From: UBA2589 sp965223235
GTDB lineage: Bacteria > Gemmatimonadota > Gemmatimonadetes > Longimicrobiales > Gaopeijiaceae
Assembly (NCBI GenBank): GCA_965223235.1
Contig: CBDCVV010000017.1
Coordinates: 124,001-188,000, forward strand
Direction: 5' to 3'
Length of the DNA stretch: 64,000 bases
In this document: positions 61,608 through 64,000 of the stretch, piece after piece
How the letters are laid out: the number at the start of each line of letters is the position of its first letter
Position numbering within the stretch: position 1 is the stretch's first letter
Made by a program: the position numbers and the translations under genes
Notes under the pieces: model-generated
Told to the model about the DNA's origin: nothing
Databases searched by the model: none
Seen by the model: only the letters and a program-made list of their open reading frames with translations

Positions 61608-62189
61608 CTAGCTACGCTGCAACACGTTCCTTACAAAATCGACCGCAGAGCGCTCCACCGAGTTGCCCGTCACGGTATCCACTCCGATCCGTACCTCCTT
61701 GGCCGGATGAGTGTCGAACTCATCGACCCAGATCCGAACAGCGATCATCGCTGGATCGTCCACACAAAATACCCACTCGAGGACGGATCCGCCGCCCCGC
61801 GACTCGTCGAACGGACCGAGGCGAGGGCGAAGTCTGAAGCGAAGTCCCGCGGGCACGTGGAGAGATCGGTCGTCGATGGCCGTACTATGACCGGCGCCTT
61901 CCAGTTTGCCCGCCACGTCGTGTAGAACCTCGGCGACAATTGTGAGCACAGGCCCGGCTAGCCCCTCTTGATCACCGGGGTGCGATATCGGTACCGGGTC
62001 GTCGTCGGGCCCTTTCCCCACTGTGTCGGCCGTGACCGGGGTTTGGGGCCGGTCAGCCCACCAGATCGGAGGACTCGGCGCTCGTGCCGTCTTCCGAGGT
62101 CGAGGCGAACGCTCCGACGGGGGTGCATTTTCCTCTGGGTGCTGTAGGGCGTCTACTGACGCCCAGGGATCGAAGATCGGGTCTTCCAT
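61608..62189 (-). CDS. Protein of unknown function, Pro-rich N-terminus
   Basis: 193 residues. The first 70 are proline- and charge-rich and look disordered (EENAPPSERSPRPRK). The rest is a compact alpha/beta domain: GPVLTIVAEVLHDVAGKL, GLRFRLRPRLGPF, SVLEWVFCVDDPAMIAVRIWVDE and NSVERSAVDFVRNVL. No signal or membrane helix. Not recognised. Lies 15 bases before both the cupredoxin gene and, on the other side, the next unknown gene, so probably the same transcript. Confidence 0.65.
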   Translation of the reverse strand: MEDPIFDPWASVDALQHPEENAPPSERSPRPRKTARAPSPPIWWADRPQTPVTADTVGKGPDDDPVPISHPGDQEGLAGPVLTIVAEVLHDVAGKLEGAGHSTAIDDRSLHVPAGLRFRLRPRLGPFDESRGGGSVLEWVFCVDDPAMIAVRIWVDEFDTHPAKEVRIGVDTVTGNSVERSAVDFVRNVLQRS

Positions 62190-62204
62190 GACGTCGCCGA
62201 GTCG

Positions 62205-62684
62205 CTACTCGAGGTCGAGTGCTTCTCTCACGAAGGAAAGGAGCGTCTCCCGCACCCAAAGCTCGTCGATGTCGATATCGGGTACGGATCCCAACTCCTT
62301 CACAGCACCCAGCCCTTTCGCTGATGACCACGACCGTGCGAAGAGACGATCGGGCTGTGGATCACCCCAAAGCAGCTCAACGGTCCACCGAAGCTCCTCG
62401 CCGGAATCGTACTCCATCGGTCCGCCCTTCGGGTACAAGTGAAGGCGTACGTTCGGCGGATAGGCATCCAGGAACTCTTGGTAGACAACCCTGTGTCCAG
62501 CCTGCTGCAACTTCTCGGCAACTTCACGCGAATGCGGAAGAACGAACTGTCGGAGGTGTTCGGCGCCCTTCTTCCTGGCGTTCTCCAACTTGAAGGCCCG
62601 CTGCACCATTCTACGGGTCTCGTCTTGCTTCCGACGCTCGTAGTTGGAGAGTAGAGCCTCTAGCTGATCCGGTGGTTGATTCAC
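62205..62684 (-). CDS. Protein of unknown function
   Basis: 159 residues with a long charged N-terminal helix (LLSNYERRKQDETRRMVQRAFKLENARKKGAEHL is split by charged pairs, positions about 11-44) followed by an alpha/beta part (VRLHLYPKGGPMEYDSGEE, WTVELLWGDPQPDRLFA, DIDIDELWVRETLLSFVREALDLE). Soluble, not recognised. Its ATG is at 62684, after two hairpins. The pair with 61608-62189 suggests a cytoplasmic complex. Confidence 0.65.
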   Translation of the reverse strand: MNQPPDQLEALLSNYERRKQDETRRMVQRAFKLENARKKGAEHLRQFVLPHSREVAEKLQQAGHRVVYQEFLDAYPPNVRLHLYPKGGPMEYDSGEELRWTVELLWGDPQPDRLFARSWSSAKGLGAVKELGSVPDIDIDELWVRETLLSFVREALDLE

Positions 62685-62726
62685 TTCACAACATCGTAGG
62701 GGGTGACCGCGTGCCTACTTCAAGGT

Positions 62727-62763
62727 GTCACCCGCGAAGGGTGACGTGCCAGTGCAACGGCAC
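62727..62763 (-). terminator. Two adjacent hairpins after the DUF11 protein gene
   Basis: GTCACCC (62727-62733) pairs with GGGTGAC (62739-62745) around GCGAA, and GTGCC (62746-62750) pairs with GGCAC (62759-62763). They lie directly after the TAG of the minus-strand gene ending at 62772. No U-run follows on either strand, so a Rho-independent role is uncertain. Confidence 0.4.
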
Positions 62764-62771
62764 GATGGACG

Positions 62772-64000
62772 CTATCCGATCGTTAAGAACGCGGTGGCGG
62801 CATCATCAGCACCGGACGAATCCACCTCCCGCAGGAGACCGAGAAAGTCGGCTCGGTTCTGGACGACACCGGCACTTCCGTCGGTGACCTCGAAGCGGAG
62901 CGTCAACGTGTCGGCGGTCGCGGCATCGACCTGCCCGACGGTCCAGGTCGCGCTTCCGACATCATAGCTCCCGCGAGTCGCGTTTGAAGAGAGGAAAGTC
63001 AACTGCGCCGGAACGCTATCGACGACCGCAACACCGGTAGCCGCTTGCGGCCCACCGTTAGCGAGAACCACGGAGACCTCTACGGTATCTCCAAGCGAGG
63101 CCGCCGTCGTATCGAACGCAGCTTCTACGGAAACGTCGGCGACCTTGGTCTCGATGAGCAGTTCGTCTCGTGCCCGGACAAGAAGCTGCCACCGTACATC
63201 ACCTGCCGTCTCCACAGGGGAGAGAAGTCCGACAGCTTCGCTCACTCGCACAATGGTATCTGGACGAACCAAGGACGGGTTCGGACTGAGGAATGCCCGC
63301 AGCACAACCTCAATCGAGTCACCGCCCGCGCTCGCCCAGAAGGAGAAGTCGCCGTCCCCGTTCGTAAGCGTGTCCGAGATCTCGGCGTTCCGGATTCTGA
63401 CGAGTCCTGCGTCGAGTCGACCCCCGTCGGCTAATGCTGCTACGCCGACACTAGCCTCCATAGGGACTGGGATGGCCGCCTGGTTCACCAGAATGAACGG
63501 AGTGACGTCGACAAGGGCTCGCCTGCCGTTCTCCATGACCAGGCGGCCGAGGACCCGTACCGAGTCACCGATTCCGATGGCGGCCCGTTCCACATTCAAT
63601 GCTCGCAAATACAGCGAGTCTCCCGCGAGGTGCACCCGCCCAGTAGGATCAAAGTTGGCTCTTGGGTTCTGCGTGATGCCGGCCGTGAAGATGCGGGTCC
63701 CTGGAGACACGGAGCCAACTTCCTCAACCGTTCGGAAGGGATACGCGACACCGACACCGACCTGACTCGTGTCACCAACCAAGACCTGAACAGGGTCCTC
63801 CCCTCCGAGCACCTCCAGAGAGTCGGCCAAAACACCGGATGTGGCGGCGATACGGTAAGAACCGGCCGGAACCTCGTCGAAGAGAAAGATCCCCGCCGAG
63901 TCGGTGGTGGCGGTCTGAGTCACCTCTCCCGTGGACGCTACCTCTAGTCCGACCTCAGCGTCCGACAGAGGTGCATCTCCCGCCGTGAAGGTCCCTGTGC
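62772..64000 (-). CDS. Surface protein with CarboxypepD_reg-like and DUF11 domains, C-terminal part
   Basis: Open to the right edge of the window: the frame continues upstream of the GTG at 63923 with GTFTAGDAPLSDAEVGLEV, so the start lies outside. Visible parts: a carboxypeptidase-regulatory-like repeat (DSAGIFLFDEVPAGSYRI), an OB-like or beta domain with VHLAGDSLYLRALNVERAAIGIGDSVRVLGRLV, a second such segment, and a C-terminal DUF11 repeat (VVLANGGPQAATGVAVVDSVP, then LTLRFEVTDGSAG). No C-terminal sorting signal is apparent. Exported surface or adhesion-type protein; its function is unknown. Confidence 0.75.
   Translation of the reverse strand, partial: TGTFTAGDAPLSDAEVGLEVASTGEVTQTATTDSAGIFLFDEVPAGSYRIAATSGVLADSLEVLGGEDPVQVLVGDTSQVGVGVAYPFRTVEEVGSVSPGTRIFTAGITQNPRANFDPTGRVHLAGDSLYLRALNVERAAIGIGDSVRVLGRLVMENGRRALVDVTPFILVNQAAIPVPMEASVGVAALADGGRLDAGLVRIRNAEISDTLTNGDGDFSFWASAGGDSIEVVLRAFLSPNPSLVRPDTIVRVSEAVGLLSPVETAGDVRWQLLVRARDELLIETKVADVSVEAAFDTTAASLGDTVEVSVVLANGGPQAATGVAVVDSVPAQLTFLSSNATRGSYDVGSATWTVGQVDAATADTLTLRFEVTDGSAGVVQNRADFLGLLREVDSSGADDAATAFLTIG

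Noticed and set aside
1..64000. tRNA, rRNA, CRISPR array or insertion sequence
   Set aside because: No cloverleaf, repeat-spacer arrangement, transposase or terminal inverted repeats were found in the gaps I read.

Overview
The window is high-GC bacterial chromosomal DNA from a Gram-negative heterotroph. It encodes outer-membrane beta-barrels, lipoproteins and a complete alternative complex III. Lipoprotein FKBPs, a DUF2911 lipoprotein, CarboxypepD_reg/DUF11 surface proteins and the act operon together suggest Gemmatimonadota or a close relative. That assignment is inference from gene content; no rRNA or tRNA gene is visible.

Region 1 (about 1-34300) is a large surface or exopolysaccharide locus with genes on both strands. 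It holds the start of a Wzz-type chain-length protein, a sigma-54 response regulator, a priming sugar-phosphate transferase, five lipid- or nucleotide-sugar glycosyltransferases and related enzymes, a Wzy/WaaL-type ligase-polymerase, a uronate-type epimerase, an ABC flippase-like exporter, and four NodB-like deacetylases or relatives. It also holds two SGNH proteins (one paired with an MBOAT O-acyltransferase), a sulfotransferase, a FemAB/GNAT protein and two asparagine-synthase-like amidotransferases. Embedded in it (5690-11526) is a tightly coupled run: carrier protein, acyl-CoA-dehydrogenase-like flavoprotein, amino acid:[carrier protein] ligase (a tRNA-synthetase relative), DUF1839 protein and GH2 enzyme. 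I read this run as a device that activates an amino acid on a carrier protein, probably oxidises it, and hands it to a glycan or other acceptor. Several genes between 13.0 and 25.1 kb are broken by one-base indels.

Region 2 (34342-36009, minus strand) encodes three small exported proteins: a DUF2911 lipoprotein and two FKBP-type lipoproteins. Region 3 (36085-43498, minus) is the complete actABCDEF operon of alternative complex III (quinol to cytochrome c or oxidase), ended by a good intrinsic terminator. Region 4 (43744-48176, plus) is a MoxR / DUF58 / transglutaminase (TgpA-like) operon plus a small unknown gene, followed by a family 2 glycosyltransferase.

Region 5 (49391-61592, minus) looks like a poly-beta-hexosamine (PNAG/Pga-like) synthesis and export operon. 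It has a cupredoxin lipoprotein-like protein, a class III nucleotide cyclase continuous with a porin-like barrel, a KaiC-like protein with degenerate receiver and GGDEF-like parts, a TPR/outer-membrane-barrel exporter, a processive GT2 synthase, a small membrane protein, a membrane-anchored deacetylase and a GH18-like lipoprotein. Region 6 (61608-64000, minus) has two unknown soluble proteins and the C-terminal part of a DUF11 surface protein that runs off the window.
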